Notes under the pieces: generated by a model
Told to the model about the DNA's origin: nothing
Database searches by the model: none
Seen by the model: only the letters and a program-made list of their open reading frames with translations
Shown here: piece after piece, positions 37,527 through 45,785 of the stretch
How the letters are laid out: each line of letters begins with the position of its first letter
Position numbering within the stretch: the first letter of the stretch is position 1
Position numbers and translations under genes: made by a program
Assembly: GCF_900119915.1 (NCBI RefSeq)
Contig: NZ_LT635455.1
Location: 2,108,001-2,172,000 of the forward strand
Reading direction: 5' to 3'
DNA: 64,000 nt
Source: Olsenella timonensis
GTDB lineage: Bacteria; Actinomycetota; Coriobacteriia; Coriobacteriales; Atopobiaceae

Positions 37527-38564
37527 TCACTCCCCCCTTCCGAACGCCCTCATCAGCAGGGCCACGATCCCGCAGAGCATCCCGCCCACGGGCCAGGCCA
37601 CCCAGAACCACATGGCCGAGGTCCCGATCGGGTCGAACGCGCTCGGGTCGGGCGAGGCGAGCACGGGCGCGAACAGCAGGCCGAGCCCCACGATCGTGGC
37701 CAGGATCATGATGACCGCGCACACGGCGCCAATCTTCTCGTCCCGCCTCTTGGCCTCGAGCAGCGCCTCACGCCGGGCGTCGTCCAGCTGCGCCCTCACG
37801 ATCTCCTCCACCTCGAGCTCCTCGCCCACGGAGCGGTTGTACTCGGCCACGTTGGTGCGCCCGAGCAGCATCCCGTAGTGGACGATGTTCCACACCCCCA
37901 GCGCGATGAAGAACATCAGGAAGAACAGGGCGACGTTCTCGAGCGCCTGGTCCTCGCCGAGCACGATCAGAAAGCCGATGCCCACGAAGATGAGCGCGAT
38001 GCCCCCGACGAGGCCGACCGAGAAGGACTTGCGCGCGGCGGCGCGGTCGTCGTCGGTGTAGAAGTCCTCCACGTAGGGATGCGCCCGCTGGAACGCGGCG
38101 TGCTCCATGCCGGCCGGGACGAGAAACGCCAGGCCCCCGAGGATGCCCGCCAGGATGATGACGACGAAGAGGCCGTCGCGCGCGCCCACCGGCGCGAGGT
38201 CGGCCGCACCCTCGAAGAAGAGGCCTATCGCGATGCCCACGAGGATGGCCGCGACGCCCGTCGGCACCTTCCAGGCCATCATGCGCTGGTGCTCGTCGTA
38301 GCCGCAGACGTCGGTGGGCGGCCCGGCGGGAACGGCGGCGGCTCCGGGCGCCGGCTCGCGGCCGGTGAGGTCGCCCTGGACGAGGTCGTCGAGCGAGCAC
38401 TCGAAGATCTGGCAGAGCTTGAGGAGCTTGTCCATCTCGGGGTAGCTCTTCTCGGCCTCCCACTTGGTCACGGACTGGCGGGAGACGCCGAGCAGCATGG
38501 CAAGCTGCTCCTGGGTCATGTTGCGCGTGGCGCGGAGGTGCTGGAGGTTGTCGCGAAAGCTCAT
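37527..38564 (-). CDS. XRE-family membrane regulator (mirror copy)
   Basis: Identical to 2793-3830; same start choice, with candidate promoter boxes at 38626-38653. Confidence 0.83.
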   Translation of the reverse strand: MSFRDNLQHLRATRNMTQEQLAMLLGVSRQSVTKWEAEKSYPEMDKLLKLCQIFECSLDDLVQGDLTGREPAPGAAAVPAGPPTDVCGYDEHQRMMAWKVPTGVAAILVGIAIGLFFEGAADLAPVGARDGLFVVIILAGILGGLAFLVPAGMEHAAFQRAHPYVEDFYTDDDRAAARKSFSVGLVGGIALIFVGIGFLIVLGEDQALENVALFFLMFFIALGVWNIVHYGMLLGRTNVAEYNRSVGEELEVEEIVRAQLDDARREALLEAKRRDEKIGAVCAVIMILATIVGLGLLFAPVLASPDPSAFDPIGTSAMWFWVAWPVGGMLCGIVALLMRAFGRGE

Positions 38565-38735
38565 GGCTGGCCCTTCGGTCGTGGTGGGCGCACGGGGCGC
38601 GTGGTCTGCCGGCACCTCACACGCTACGGTACCAGACGGGCGCGCACCACCAACCAGCGGGCTGCATTTTTGGCGACGCGCAGGCGCCCTGTGGTTGCGA
38701 TCCGCAGGTAGACGACCTCATGCGGGGTTGTGCGG

Positions 38736-39578
38736 CTAGGGCAGCCGGGCGAGAAGCGCCTCGCGGCGGGCGGCCGCGCGCGGGGTCATCGGCGCGAGGT
38801 CGCTCTCGTCCAGAAGCCTTCGCGCGGTGGCGGCGTCGCCGGCCAGCAGCTCGCGGTCGGCCAGGAGCAGCGACCATGACACGTGCTCGCGATGGGACGA
38901 CGCGGCCTCCACGCGCCCTCGGGCGCGCGCCTCGTCCTCGGCGTCCCATGCCTCCCGCGGCTTGAGCGAGAGCTCGAGGTCCGCCAGCTGCCGCTCCGCC
39001 AGCTCGCGCTTCTTGGAGCCCGCGCGATACCCCGCCGCGAGCTCGCGCAGGGCGGTGAGCGCGGCGTCGAGCGTCGCGGCGTCACGCAGCTCGCTCGCGC
39101 AGACGACGCGGTTCTGGTAGAGCATCACGTTGAGGGCAGAGCGCCGACCAAAGGAGAGGCCCGACATGCGTGCGAGCGCGTCCGCGGGGCGAAGCTCCTC
39201 CAGGTCGGCGATCGCCAGATAGCAGTCGCACAGCGAGCGGGCGCGGCGTCTGCGGGCGTCATGCTCCCGGAGCCGAGAGATCACGCCGCGCCACTTCCCC
39301 GCGTCGCAGTCGGTGTTGATGATGGCGATGAGCGTCTGGAACTCCCGGTTCACGCGCCATCGAACGTAGACGCCGACGCCGACCAGCGCGACGAGGCCCA
39401 GCAGGTAGAGGGCGAGGCTGTCCAGCACGACCAGGCCCGCGACGGCCACGGTGCCCACGATGACGGCCGCGACCGCGCAGCACGCACGCAGCCGCCTGAA
39501 CCAGCCGAGATACGACCGGGCGATCTCATCCGCGCTCTTCTCGGCAAACGCCGAGCGACGGCTCACTGGCTTTGGCAT
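38736..39578 (-). CDS. Hypothetical membrane-anchored protein (mirror copy)
   Basis: Identical to the unrecognised 280-residue protein at 1779-2621, with the two post-pgi hairpins upstream at 39598-39660. Confidence 0.78.
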   Translation of the reverse strand: MPKPVSRRSAFAEKSADEIARSYLGWFRRLRACCAVAAVIVGTVAVAGLVVLDSLALYLLGLVALVGVGVYVRWRVNREFQTLIAIINTDCDAGKWRGVISRLREHDARRRRARSLCDCYLAIADLEELRPADALARMSGLSFGRRSALNVMLYQNRVVCASELRDAATLDAALTALRELAAGYRAGSKKRELAERQLADLELSLKPREAWDAEDEARARGRVEAASSHREHVSWSLLLADRELLAGDAATARRLLDESDLAPMTPRAAARREALLARLP

Positions 39579-39659
39579 GCCTCTCCTCGTCTCAGAAGGG
39601 CCGCCGGGCGAGAAGCCCGACGGCCCGAATGGGTCAAAAGGGGACTGTCCCCTTTTGAC

Positions 39660-41354
39660 CTACTTGCGGTGCGCGCGGTAGTAGGCGATGAGCGCCTGGG
39701 TGGACGCGTCCTGCTCGGCGAGCGCCGCGTCGTCGTGGAAGGCGGGCGTGATCTGCTTGGCGAGCTGCTTGCCCAGCTCGACGCCCCACTGGTCGTAGCT
39801 GTCGAGCCCCCAGACCGTGCCCTCGACGAAGGTGATGTGCTCGTAGAGCGCGATGAGCTCGCCGAGCGCATGCGGCGTGAGGTCGATGCCAAAGATCGAC
39901 GTGGTGGGACGGTTGCCGGTGAAGCAGCGGGCCGGGACCATCCACTCCGCCGTGCCCTCGGCGCGCACCTCGTCGGCCGTCTTGCCGAAGGCGAGGGCCT
40001 TGGTCTGCGCGAGGAAGTTGCCGAGGAAGAGCTCGTGGACGTCCTGCTCGCCGTCCTTGGCGGGGTTGGGCGTGTTCACGAAGGCGATGAAGTCCGCCGG
40101 GATCATGCGGGTGCCCTGGTGGATGAGCTGATAGAACGCGTGCTGCCCGTTGGTGCCCGGCTCGCCCCAGAAGATCTCGCCGGTGGCGGAGGTCACGGGG
40201 CTGCCGTCCCAGCGCACGCTCTTGCCGTTGGACTCCATCGTGAGCTGCTGGAGGTAGGCCGGGAAGCGGTGCAGGTACTGGTTGTACGGCAGCACGGCGT
40301 GGCTCTCGGCGCCCCAGAAGTTCACGTACCAGACGTTGAGCAGGCCGAGAAGCGCCACCACGTTCTGCTCGAGCGGGGTCTCGCAGAAGTAGCGGTCGAG
40401 GTCGTGGAAGCCGCGCAGGAAGCACTCGAAGCGCTCCGGACCGAGGGCGATGATCAGCGACAGGCCCACGGCGGAGTCGACGGAGTAGCGGCCGCCGACC
40501 CAGCTCCAGAAGCCGAAGGCGTTCTCGGGGTCGATGCCGAAGTCGGCCACCAGGTCGAGCGCCGTGGAGACGGCGACGAAGTGCGCCCGGATGGCCTCGG
40601 CGTCCTGCTCAGCGGACCCGTCGATCGCGCCCTGGGCGCGCAGGGTCTCGAGCAGCCACGCCTTGGCCTCGCGCGCGTTGGTGAGGGTCTCGAGCGTGGT
40701 GAAGGTCTTGGAGACGATGATCACGAGCGTGGTCTCGGGATCCAGGCCCTTGACCTTCTCGGCCATGTCGTTGGGGTCGATGTTGGAGACGTAGCGGCAG
40801 TCGATCCCGGCGTCGGCGTAGGGCTTGAGGGCCTCGTAGACCATGACGGGGCCGAGGTCGGAGCCGCCGATGCCGATGGACATGACGTGCTCGATGCGCT
40901 TGCCCGTGACGCCCTTCCACTCGCCGGAGCGCACGCGCTCGGCGAAGGCGTACATGCGGTCCAGCACCTCGCGGACGTCGGCCACGCAGTCCTGCCCGTC
41001 CACGACGAGCCTGCCGGCGTCCTCGGCGGGGCGGCGCAGGGCCGTGTGCAGGACGGCGCGGTCCTCGGTGGTGTTGATGTGCTCTCCGGAGAACATCGCG
41101 TCGCGGCGCTGCTCCAGGCCCACCTCGCGCGCGAGGTCGCACAGCAGCGAGAGGGTCCTCTCGTCGACGAGGTTCTTGGAGAGGTCGAAGCGGAGGTCGT
41201 CCATGTCGAAGGAGAGGCGCTCGACGCGGCCGGCGTCTGCGGCGAAGGCCTCCTTGAGCGAGAAGCCCGAGCTCACGAGCTCGTCATGGTGCGCCTTGAG
41301 CGCGGCCCAGGCGGGCGTGGTCGTGGCGTCGACGGGTGCAGCGAAATCGGACAT
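39660..41354 (-). CDS. pgi: Glucose-6-phosphate isomerase (mirror copy with its native upstream DNA)
   Basis: Identical 564-residue enzyme to that at 3-1697, but this copy shows its upstream region: GGAAGGAG before the ATG and a plausible -10 box further back. The palindrome ends, as far as can be seen, two bases upstream of this start codon, where the left arm runs out of window. This is therefore the copy to trust when describing regulation of the gene. Confidence 0.94.
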   Translation of the reverse strand: MSDFAAPVDATTTPAWAALKAHHDELVSSGFSLKEAFAADAGRVERLSFDMDDLRFDLSKNLVDERTLSLLCDLAREVGLEQRRDAMFSGEHINTTEDRAVLHTALRRPAEDAGRLVVDGQDCVADVREVLDRMYAFAERVRSGEWKGVTGKRIEHVMSIGIGGSDLGPVMVYEALKPYADAGIDCRYVSNIDPNDMAEKVKGLDPETTLVIIVSKTFTTLETLTNAREAKAWLLETLRAQGAIDGSAEQDAEAIRAHFVAVSTALDLVADFGIDPENAFGFWSWVGGRYSVDSAVGLSLIIALGPERFECFLRGFHDLDRYFCETPLEQNVVALLGLLNVWYVNFWGAESHAVLPYNQYLHRFPAYLQQLTMESNGKSVRWDGSPVTSATGEIFWGEPGTNGQHAFYQLIHQGTRMIPADFIAFVNTPNPAKDGEQDVHELFLGNFLAQTKALAFGKTADEVRAEGTAEWMVPARCFTGNRPTTSIFGIDLTPHALGELIALYEHITFVEGTVWGLDSYDQWGVELGKQLAKQITPAFHDDAALAEQDASTQALIAYYRAHRK

Positions 41355-41388
41355 GGGCGACTCCTTCCGCGAAGCGACAGTTGACCCA

Positions 41389-41394
41389 ATGATA
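41389..41394 (-). promoter_or_regulatory. -10 element TATCAT for pgi
   Basis: TATCAT on the minus strand lies 34 bases before the pgi ATG, with TTGACC-like sequence absent from the -35 position. It lies in unique DNA, just outside the mirrored region. Confidence 0.4.
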
Positions 41395-41434
41395 GCGCCC
41401 CGGCAGGTCGGGAACGACGGGGCCGGCACGAGCG

Positions 41435-41989
41435 CTAGAACGGCTCGCCGAGCGGCGGAATCTGCTTGAGGCGCGCCCACATGACCTGCTTCTCGCGCGC
41501 GTCGGAGAGGGCCGCCTCGAAGCCCCCCAGATTGAGCACGCGCATGCCGCAAACGTGGGCGAGCGCCCCGGGGGCGAGCATGGCCTCCTCCAGGCGGTCG
41601 AGAAGGGCGAGGTCGTCCGCATAGGCCTCGCGCACGAGCGCGCACGCCGCCTCGTCGCAGCAGACGAGCGTCGCGGGGTCGAGCGCGGCGACGGCCTCGC
41701 GCGCGAGCGCCGCGTCGAGCGGCTCGCCGGCGGCGTCCACGGCGAGCAGCCACTCCCAGTCCTCGGGCGCGTAGCCAAGACGCGCGAGCGACGCCCTGAG
41801 CGCCGTGCCGTCGGCGCCGGAGAGCGGGGGCTCGCCGCGCCTCTCGGCCTCGGAGAGCTCCCCCTTGACGAGAAGAACCGCGGAGAACGCGTTGCCGCCG
41901 GAGCGCACGCCGCGCGCCGCCAGCGCGTCTATCTCCGCCGCCGCCTTGTCCACGCACGCGCGCCTGCGCGCGTCCCGCTCGCTCGCCAT
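41435..41989 (-). CDS. Hypothetical protein, weakly like family-4 uracil-DNA glycosylase
   Basis: A 184-residue cytoplasmic protein, 80 bases upstream of pgi on the same strand. By eye its order of motifs recalls family-4/5 UDGs: a central [21 protein letters not shown] followed by [13 protein letters not shown] (compare the GEAPG...E...G.P..G..G..L pattern), a later [20 protein letters not shown], and a C-terminal [17 protein letters not shown]. The Fe-S cysteines and the catalytic GEAPG loop are not preserved, so if related it is probably inactive as a glycosylase. The ribosome-binding site (GGGGGAC) is mediocre. The product is best left uncharacterised. Confidence 0.7.
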   Translation of the reverse strand: MASERDARRRACVDKAAAEIDALAARGVRSGGNAFSAVLLVKGELSEAERRGEPPLSGADGTALRASLARLGYAPEDWEWLLAVDAAGEPLDAALAREAVAALDPATLVCCDEAACALVREAYADDLALLDRLEEAMLAPGALAHVCGMRVLNLGGFEAALSDAREKQVMWARLKQIPPLGEPF

Positions 41990-42073
41990 GCCGTCCCCCA
42001 GACGCTCGCTCGGAGGGGGCGGCCGCGTCCCGCGCCCCTCGCGCCGATAAATGACACCAGCTTTGCATCATTT

Positions 42074-42102
42074 TTCGCTTCCTGCGTTAGGACAAGTGTA
42101 AT
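42074..42102 (+). promoter_or_regulatory. Candidate promoter for thioredoxin
   Basis: TTCGCT (42074-42079) and TGTAAT (42097-42102) are 17 bases apart in one of the few AT-rich stretches of this region, 47 bases before the trxA ATG. Confidence 0.45.
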
Positions 42103-42149
42103 CCGGGCATAAGCCCACCAAGCAGAGATTCCGACCAAGGAGGAGCCCC

Positions 42150-42467
42150 ATGGCCAAGGCAATCACCAGCGCCGAGTTCGACTCCGTCATCGCCGGTGCG
42201 GACAAGCCCGTCCTCGTTGACTTCTGGGCGTCGTGGTGCGGCCCGTGCCGCGCGCTCGGCCCCGTCATCGACCAGATCTCCCAGGAGATGGCCGACCGTC
42301 TCACGGTCTACAAGGCCAACGTCGACGAGGAGGCGGAGCTCGCCACCCGCTTTGGCATCGTCTCCATCCCCACGCTGATCCTCATCAAGGACGGCAGGCC
42401 CGTCCACACCATGGTCGGCAACATGCCCAAGCCCGCGCTCGTGAGCGAGCTCGAGGCGCACCTCTAG
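42150..42467 (+). CDS. trxA: Thioredoxin
   Basis: A 105-residue cytoplasmic thiol-disulfide reductant, full length for the family. The active site WCGPC is at residues 29-33 (Cys30, Cys33), the buried Asp is in VLVDFWA, and the cis-proline is in SIPTLIL. AAGGAGG lies at good spacing. The PAP2 phosphatase gene starts two bases after the stop codon, so they share a transcript. No thioredoxin reductase is nearby. Confidence 0.96.
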   Translation: MAKAITSAEFDSVIAGADKPVLVDFWASWCGPCRALGPVIDQISQEMADRLTVYKANVDEEAELATRFGIVSIPTLILIKDGRPVHTMVGNMPKPALVSELEAHL

Positions 42468-42469
42468 AC

Positions 42470-43171
42470 ATGACCCGCCGCCAGGAGCTTGCCCAGGGGG
42501 CCCGCGAGGTCGCGCGCGGCTCCCTGGGCCTTCTCAGGGAGAACCCGCTGGTCGTCGTCCTTCTCGGCGCCGCGCTGCTGTTCGTGTGGCTGCTGGGAGA
42601 GGTCGCCGAGGGCGAGATACTGCGACTCGACACCCTTGCCTACCAGCTCTTCGTCGAGCACCTGCGCTCCGACGCGCTCACTCCGGTCATGGAGGCGTTC
42701 ACGTCTCTGGCGTCGGTGGTCGTGCTCGCCGTGATGGCCGCCGTGATCGCCGCCCTCGCGCCGGGCAAGGCGCCGGGCTGGTGCGTGGCGGTGAACCTGG
42801 TGTGCGTGGTGGCGCTCAACACGGTGCTCAAGTACCTGGTGCAGCGCCCGCGCCCAGACGGGTTCCGCCTCATATCCGAGTCCGGCTACAGCTTCCCCTC
42901 CGGTCACTCGATGGTGGCGATGGCGTTCTTCGGCCTGCTCATCTGGATGGTCTGGCGCTACCACCGCCGCGACGTCATGCGCGTGGTGTGGTGCGTCGCG
43001 TTTGGCCTCGTGATCGTGATGGTGGGCGTGAGCCGCATCTATCTGGGCGTCCACTACGCCTCGGACGTGCTGGCGGGCTTCTGCGTGTCGCTCGTGTGGC
43101 TGGTCTTCTACACGCGCGTGGTGGCGCCGACCTTCGTCGCGGTGGACGCGCCCCGCGGGGACGACGCCTGA
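42470..43171 (+). CDS. PAP2-family membrane phosphatase
   Basis: A 233-residue integral membrane phosphatase with about six membrane segments. The three PAP2 catalytic motifs are present in order: KYLVQRPRP (K-x6-RP), SFPSGHS (PSGH) and SRIYLGVHYASD (SR-x5-H). Relatives dephosphorylate undecaprenyl pyrophosphate, phosphatidylglycerol phosphate or phosphatidate at the outer face of the membrane; a role in lipid-carrier recycling is likely but not proven. Start ATG 42470 follows the trxA stop by two bases, and the last codons of trxA (GTGAGCGAGC) offer only a weak ribosome-binding site, so translation may be coupled. Confidence 0.9.
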   Translation: MTRRQELAQGAREVARGSLGLLRENPLVVVLLGAALLFVWLLGEVAEGEILRLDTLAYQLFVEHLRSDALTPVMEAFTSLASVVVLAVMAAVIAALAPGKAPGWCVAVNLVCVVALNTVLKYLVQRPRPDGFRLISESGYSFPSGHSMVAMAFFGLLIWMVWRYHRRDVMRVVWCVAFGLVIVMVGVSRIYLGVHYASDVLAGFCVSLVWLVFYTRVVAPTFVAVDAPRGDDA

Positions 43172-43192
43172 GGTCCGGCAAGGCCGCCGGCG

Positions 43193-43654
43193 CTACCCCA
43201 GCGCGATGATCTGCGCGTCGACGACCTTACCGTCCTCCACGTAGATGCGGCCCATCGAGGGCTTGGAGCGTCGCGGGTAGGTGGGGCTGCCGGGGTTCAT
43301 GACCAGCGTTCCCGTCCACTCGTCGCGCTCGAGGACGGGCGTGTGCGTGTGCCCAAAGACCGCGACGTCGCACATCTGCAGGTTGAGACGACGCCGGTAG
43401 TGCGTGACCTGCCACTTGAGCCCACCGCCGAGAAACACGACGCGCTCCCTCACCTGGGGGCCGTAGTCGTAGGCCCAGTCGTTGTTGCCGAGGGCCAGCC
43501 TCACCGGGGCGACGGCCTCCAGCGTGCGGAGGTCGGAGGCGGAGCAGATGTCCCCCGCATGCACGATGACGTCGGCGCCGGCCAGCTCGGAGAGCAGCTC
43601 GGGCGACAGGAACCCGTGCGTGTCGGAGATGATGTCGAAGCGCCGTGCGGCCAC
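43193..43654 (-). CDS. YfcE/MJ0936-type metallophosphoesterase
   Basis: A 153-residue calcineurin-like phosphodiesterase. All metal-binding blocks are seen: SDTHG (D-x-H), HAGD, GNND and FGHTHTP, and NPGS near the end. Family enzymes hydrolyse phosphodiesters with Mn2+ in vitro; the natural substrate is unknown. It converges with the PAP2 gene and lies 12 bases upstream of nothing on its own strand except its stop; the LytTR regulator gene ends just upstream, so it may be the distal member of that minus-strand operon. Confidence 0.9.
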   Translation of the reverse strand: MAARRFDIISDTHGFLSPELLSELAGADVIVHAGDICSASDLRTLEAVAPVRLALGNNDWAYDYGPQVRERVVFLGGGLKWQVTHYRRRLNLQMCDVAVFGHTHTPVLERDEWTGTLVMNPGSPTYPRRSKPSMGRIYVEDGKVVDAQIIALG

Positions 43655-43666
43655 GCGCGCCCCCGC

Positions 43667-44383
43667 CTAGAGGCCGAGCGCGCGCTTGAGCGCGACGACG
43701 CGGCGACGAGAGACCGAGATCTTCTTGCCCTCGATGCCGTTGACGCCGAGCTGGAGGATGCCGGAGGAGATGACCTCGACGTCCTCGACGTACTCGAGGT
43801 TCACGATGTAGCCGCGGTGCACGCGGAAGAAGCCGTGCGGGGCGAGCTTCTGCTCGAGCTTGGCAAGCGAGATCGTGGAGAGGAAGCGGTCGGTGTCGGT
43901 GTAGATGCAGGAGTAGTCGTCCTTGGCCTCGATGTAGCGGATCTGGTCGATCGGGACGAGCACCTTGCGGCCGCTCTTGACGACGGGGATGCGCTCAACG
44001 GAGGAGTGGCTCTGGGCCTGGGGCTTGGAGCGCGCCTGCACCTTGTCGAGGGCCTGGTTGAGGCGCTCGGGGTCGACGGGCTTCATGAGGTAGTCGATCG
44101 CGTCGACCTCGAACGCCTCGAGCGCGTACTCGCTGTAGGCGGTGACGAAGACGACCGCGGGCGGGTTCTTGAGCTTGTGGAGCGCCTCGGCGAGCTGCAT
44201 GCCGGACGTCTTGGGCATCTGGATGTCGAGGAACATGACGTCGGCCTTGGCCTCCATCAGCTTCTCGACGGCCTCGCGGGCGCTGGATGCCTCCGTGACC
44301 GACTCGATCCTCCCCGTCTCGTCGAGCAGGTAGTGCAGCTCGGAGCGGGCGGGCGCCTCGTCGTCAACAATCATCGCGCGCAT
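43667..44383 (-). CDS. LytTR-family response regulator
   Basis: A 238-residue two-component regulator. Residues 1-115 are a receiver domain (acidic pair in IVDDE, phospho-acceptor in FLDIQMPKTSG, Thr in FVTAYS, Lys in LMKPV). Residues 135-238 are a LytTR DNA-binding domain (IRYIEAKDDYSCIYT, then FFRVHRGYIVN). Start ATG 44383 begins MRAMIVDDE as relatives do; the longer in-frame option adds 30 unlikely residues. Its partner kinase lies immediately upstream, 46 bases away, in the same operon. Targets are not apparent; the operon also carries a glycosyltransferase and QueT. Confidence 0.92.
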   Translation of the reverse strand: MRAMIVDDEAPARSELHYLLDETGRIESVTEASSAREAVEKLMEAKADVMFLDIQMPKTSGMQLAEALHKLKNPPAVVFVTAYSEYALEAFEVDAIDYLMKPVDPERLNQALDKVQARSKPQAQSHSSVERIPVVKSGRKVLVPIDQIRYIEAKDDYSCIYTDTDRFLSTISLAKLEQKLAPHGFFRVHRGYIVNLEYVEDVEVISSGILQLGVNGIEGKKISVSRRRVVALKRALGL

Positions 44384-44429
44384 GTGCGGTTCCCTTCGTC
44401 CTCCCAGGCCGGATGCGGCCAGGTCCATC

Positions 44430-45785
44430 TTACTCGCCCTCGTGCCGGAGCGCCACGAGCCTCCTCCTGCCACCCGCGAGCCTCAGGGTGACGCACGTGC
44501 CCTCGCCCGGCTTCGAGACGATCTCCACGCCGGACCCGACGCCGAAGAAGCGCTCGAGGCGGTCCGCGACGTTGCGCAGCGCCATGCCCGTCCCCTGGTC
44601 GGGGGCGGAGGGCGCGCGCGGCTCCGTCGCCGCGGCGAGCAGCCGGTCGGCGACCGCCTTGTCCATGCCGAGGCCGTCGTCGACCACGGCTATAAGAATA
44701 TCATCACCGTCGGTCGCGACCTGTATGTCAATGTTGAGGGCGCCCTCGTCGCGCATGGCATGGCGCACGGCGTTCTCCACGATGGGCTGGACCAGGAACG
44801 ACGGCACCGGCAGCTCGCCGCAGCCCCCCTCGACGTGCTCGGTCTCCACGATGCGGTCCTCGCCGAAGCGGGCCTTCTCTATCTTGAGGTAGCGGCGCGT
44901 CTGCTCGAGCTCCTGCGACAGCGAGATGAGCGTCTTCTCCGAGCTCTCCAGGGTGCGGCGATAGAACGTCGAGAACTCACGGAGCAGGTCGCGCGCCTTG
45001 GTGGGGTTGGTGCGCGTGAACGACGCAATCGTGTTGAGCGTGTTGAAGAGGAAGTGCGGGTTGATCTGCGCCTGGAGGGCCTTGACCTCCGCACGGGCGG
45101 TGAGCTCGGCCTGACGGTCCAGCTCGTAGGAGGAGAGCTGCGTGGAGAGGAGCGACCCCAGGCCCTCGGCGATGGCGAGCTGGGTCCGGTCGATGTCGAG
45201 GTCGCGACGGTAGTAGAACTTGATCGTTCCGATCGCGCGCTCCTGGACGAGCAGGGGCACGATCACGCCGAAGAGGTGGCCGTCGCGGCGGCGCCCGATC
45301 GAGAAGTGCCGCACGTCCTGGCTCTCCTGGTCGACCGAGACGAACGTCTCCATACGCCTGCTCTCGAGCACCTCGAGGGTGGGCTTGGCGTTGGGCGTGC
45401 CCGGGACGAAGGGCGTGCGGACCGGGCCCTCGAGCGCGAGAACCCTGGTGACGTCGGTGATCGCAATGCCGACGGCGCTCGTCTCGGGGAGCAGCAGCGC
45501 GCAGATCGCGCGGGCGTTCTCCTCGGTGAGGCCGCCGTGGAGGTGGGCGAGCGTCCCCGTTGCCACGCGCAGCGTGCGCTCGGTCGCCTCGGAGCGCGTG
45601 TCATCGGGCGAGAGGCTCACCGCGCCACCGAGGACGATCACCGCGGCGAAGCCGCAGCCCACCAGCATGGCCGCCGCCATCAGACCGTCGCTCACGCTTC
45701 TGACCAGGGCCACCGAGAGCACGACGGCGCATGCGACGAGCACCGCCCCCGCGACCCATCCCGAGAGCCGGCTGCGCGACGCCAT
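44430..45785 (-). CDS. LytS-type sensor histidine kinase
   Basis: A 451-residue membrane kinase. Two short membrane segments occupy residues 10-57, a GAF-like sensory domain follows (about 75-215), then the His_kinase domain with the phospho-acceptor region ALQAQINPHFLFNTLNTI and an HATPase_c domain (PIVENAVRHAM as the N box, DDGLGM and GTGMALRNV as the G boxes). It lacks the multi-spanning 5TM sensor of classical LytS. Start ATG 45785 overlaps the glycosyltransferase stop in TGATG, and GGGAGGGGG lies upstream. Confidence 0.9.
   Translation of the reverse strand: MASRSRLSGWVAGAVLVACAVVLSVALVRSVSDGLMAAAMLVGCGFAAVIVLGGAVSLSPDDTRSEATERTLRVATGTLAHLHGGLTEENARAICALLLPETSAVGIAITDVTRVLALEGPVRTPFVPGTPNAKPTLEVLESRRMETFVSVDQESQDVRHFSIGRRRDGHLFGVIVPLLVQERAIGTIKFYYRRDLDIDRTQLAIAEGLGSLLSTQLSSYELDRQAELTARAEVKALQAQINPHFLFNTLNTIASFTRTNPTKARDLLREFSTFYRRTLESSEKTLISLSQELEQTRRYLKIEKARFGEDRIVETEHVEGGCGELPVPSFLVQPIVENAVRHAMRDEGALNIDIQVATDGDDILIAVVDDGLGMDKAVADRLLAAATEPRAPSAPDQGTGMALRNVADRLERFFGVGSGVEIVSKPGEGTCVTLRLAGGRRRLVALRHEGE

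Larger units (their letters stand above)
1..41356. repeat. 41-kb palindrome (inverted repeat with no spacer)
   Basis: The sequence from 1 to 20678 is repeated as its reverse complement from 20679 to 41356. All open reading frames in one arm have a partner on the other strand whose coordinates sum to 41357 and whose translation is identical, so no indel separates the arms; spot comparison of intergenic DNA (for example 1697-1756 against 39601-39660) also matches base for base. The axis lies in GGGA|TCCC inside dnaX. Arms of this length with no spacer are not stable in normal bacterial chromosomes, so a fold-back chimera or assembly artefact is the leading explanation. Features of the right arm are listed below at mirrored positions; minor sites listed only for the left arm are mirrored too. 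Confidence 0.97.

Noticed and set aside
1-41356. Hairpin telomere or linear-chromosome end as the explanation of the palindrome
   Set aside because: A covalently closed end would give such a mirror, but here the axis cuts an essential gene, there is no telomere-like AT-rich sequence, no resolvase, and unique DNA continues on the right. Kept only as a remote alternative.
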